From Rhodobacteraceae bacterium IMCC1909 (lineage in GTDB: Bacteria; Pseudomonadota; Alphaproteobacteria; Rhodobacterales; Rhodobacteraceae): a stretch of 64,000 bases of DNA. Location of the stretch: assembly GCA_030704425.1 (NCBI GenBank), contig JAPDHM010000002.1, positions 248,001 through 312,000 on the forward strand. Direction: 5' to 3'. Both the position numbers and the translations under genes were made by a program. The notes under the pieces were generated by a model. The model was not told the origin of the DNA. It was given only the letters and a program-made list of their open reading frames with translations, and ran no database searches. Below are positions 63,215-64,000 of the stretch, piece by piece. Positions within the stretch are counted from its first letter, which is position 1; every line of letters begins with the position of its first letter.

Positions 63215-64000
63215 GTGACAAATATCGTAATCGTATCCGCCGCCCGAACCGCTGTCGGCAGCTTTGGGGGCGCCTTCGCTAATTCATCAGCCGATGCCCT
63301 TGGCACATCTGTCTTGAAAGCTATCGTGGAACGCGCAGGCATCGACTCTTCAGAAGTCAGCGAGACCATCCTCGGCCAAGTCCTGACAGCCGGCCAAGGC
63401 CAAAACCCGGCCCGCCAAGCCCATATTAATGCCGGTCTGCCAATCGATTCGGCGGCATGGAGCATCAACCAAGTCTGCGGGTCAGGATTGCGCGCCGTCG
63501 CATTGGCCGCACAGCACATCCAACTGGGCGATGCAGATATCGTGGCCGCGGGTGGACAAGAGAATATGACCCTCTCTCCCCATGTTGCGCATCTGCGCAG
63601 CGGCACCAAAATGGGTGATGTCAAATACATCGACAGCATGATCCGTGACGGCTTGTGGGACGCATTCAACAACTACCACATGGGCCAAACCGCTGAAAAC
63701 GTCGCAGCCCAATGGCAAATCAGCCGCGATGCACAAGATGAATTCGCCGTGGCCAGCCAGAACAAAGCGGAAGCTGCGCAAAAATCCGGTAAATTTGCCG
63801 ACGAAATCACCCCTTTCACTGTGTCCACCCGCAAAGGCGACATCATTGTTGAGGCCGATGAATATATCCGACATGGCGCCACCCTCGAGGCCATGCAAAA
63901 AATGCGGCCCGCCTTTCTGCGCGATGGCGGCACAGTCACCGCAGCCAATGCCTCCGGCCTCAACGACGGCGCCGCAGCAGTATTGCTCATGACCGCAGAG
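63215..64000 (+). CDS. phaA: Acetyl-CoA acetyltransferase, N-terminal part
   Basis: The gene runs off the window; 262 codons are visible from GTG 63215, which follows AGGAGA. It is a biosynthetic-type thiolase that condenses two acetyl-CoA to acetoacetyl-CoA. The start (IVSAARTAVGSFGG) and nucleophile Cys88 in INQVCGSGLRAV are clear, as is GGQENMTLSPH near 116. Such genes usually precede acetoacetyl-CoA reductase for polyhydroxybutyrate and also feed the ethylmalonyl-CoA pathway, to which mcl1 in this window belongs. The active-site His and second Cys lie beyond the edge. Confidence 0.92.
   Translation, partial: MTNIVIVSAARTAVGSFGGAFANSSADALGTSVLKAIVERAGIDSSEVSETILGQVLTAGQGQNPARQAHINAGLPIDSAAWSINQVCGSGLRAVALAAQHIQLGDADIVAAGGQENMTLSPHVAHLRSGTKMGDVKYIDSMIRDGLWDAFNNYHMGQTAENVAAQWQISRDAQDEFAVASQNKAEAAQKSGKFADEITPFTVSTRKGDIIVEADEYIRHGATLEAMQKMRPAFLRDGGTVTAANASGLNDGAAAVLLMTAE

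Noticed and set aside
1-64000. CRISPR array or prophage
   Set aside because: No regularly spaced repeat array with spacers and no phage structural or integrase genes were seen. The only tandem array is the three-copy TGTCACA set.

Overview
The window reads as chromosomal DNA of a marine alphaproteobacterium of the order Rhodobacterales (Roseobacter group). Supporting this are a COQ9 homologue, an aerobic coproporphyrinogen oxidase, a cycM-type membrane cytochrome, a TrcR (DUF1013) gene, an ApbE-like/nicotinate-type cluster, an L-malyl-CoA lyase, a DgcN/DgcA D-glutamate cluster, the divergent argH/tlpA pair, and a moderately GC-rich core interrupted by one AT-richer segment. Genus cannot be fixed from the sequence alone.

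Layout. 1-3.8 kb: the end of an operon (molybdenum hydroxylase, 6-hydroxynicotinate-reductase-like Fe-S protein, UPF0280 ApbE-like protein, DUF1185 protein) that looks like an uncharacterised N-heterocycle catabolic module. 3.8-7.3 kb: an AT-richer accessory patch bounded by a complete IS6-family element and a tRNA-Met. It holds a 2-hydroxychromene-2-carboxylate isomerase gene cut by the IS, a methyltransferase, a GFA protein, two tiny decayed genes, an 81-bp direct repeat, and a triple TGTCACA repeat next to the tRNA. 7.5-16.9 kb: D-2-hydroxyacid dehydrogenase, a ferric-reductase-like gene broken by one in-frame TGA, hemF with an atypical SDR, an RsmC-like methyltransferase with ClpS, a HAD phosphatase, a D,D-carboxypeptidase and an FAH-family hydrolase. 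16.9-22.6 kb: a complete yejABEF peptide importer with a 14-bp palindrome in front of it.

22.7-36.8 kb: core genes (cytochrome c, pheA, nudC, SRP RNA, dnaX-ybaB-recR, trcR, quinone oxidoreductase, coq9, rpsU, an Lrp regulator, and pheS and pheT with a glutamine amidotransferase gene between them). 36.9-44.1 kb: a lipid A-type acyltransferase, a lipoprotein, an S8 autotransporter protease broken by an in-frame TAG, rplT-rpmI, pyk and an N-formylglutamate amidohydrolase. 44-50 kb: DUF1244, a membrane-anchored helix-hairpin-helix protein, a large OmpA/BON-type protein, and the dgcN-dgcA-dat operon for D-glutamate/D-amino acid catabolism. 50-64 kb: mcl1, accA, a PNPOx-family gene broken by an in-frame TAG at codon 12, plsC, a zinc-ribbon protein, a DUF4175 protein, lysA, DUF2834, a 37-residue LptM-like lipoprotein, argH, tlpA, tag, a degenerate EAL protein and the start of an acetyl-CoA acetyltransferase.

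Recurring themes: core genes are packed tightly, with ATGA and TAATG overlaps and convergent genes sharing a palindromic 4-bp stop overlap. Otherwise intact accessory genes carry single nonsense codons. Ordinary genes here also end in TAG and TGA, so gene decay (or consensus error) is a better explanation than recoding.
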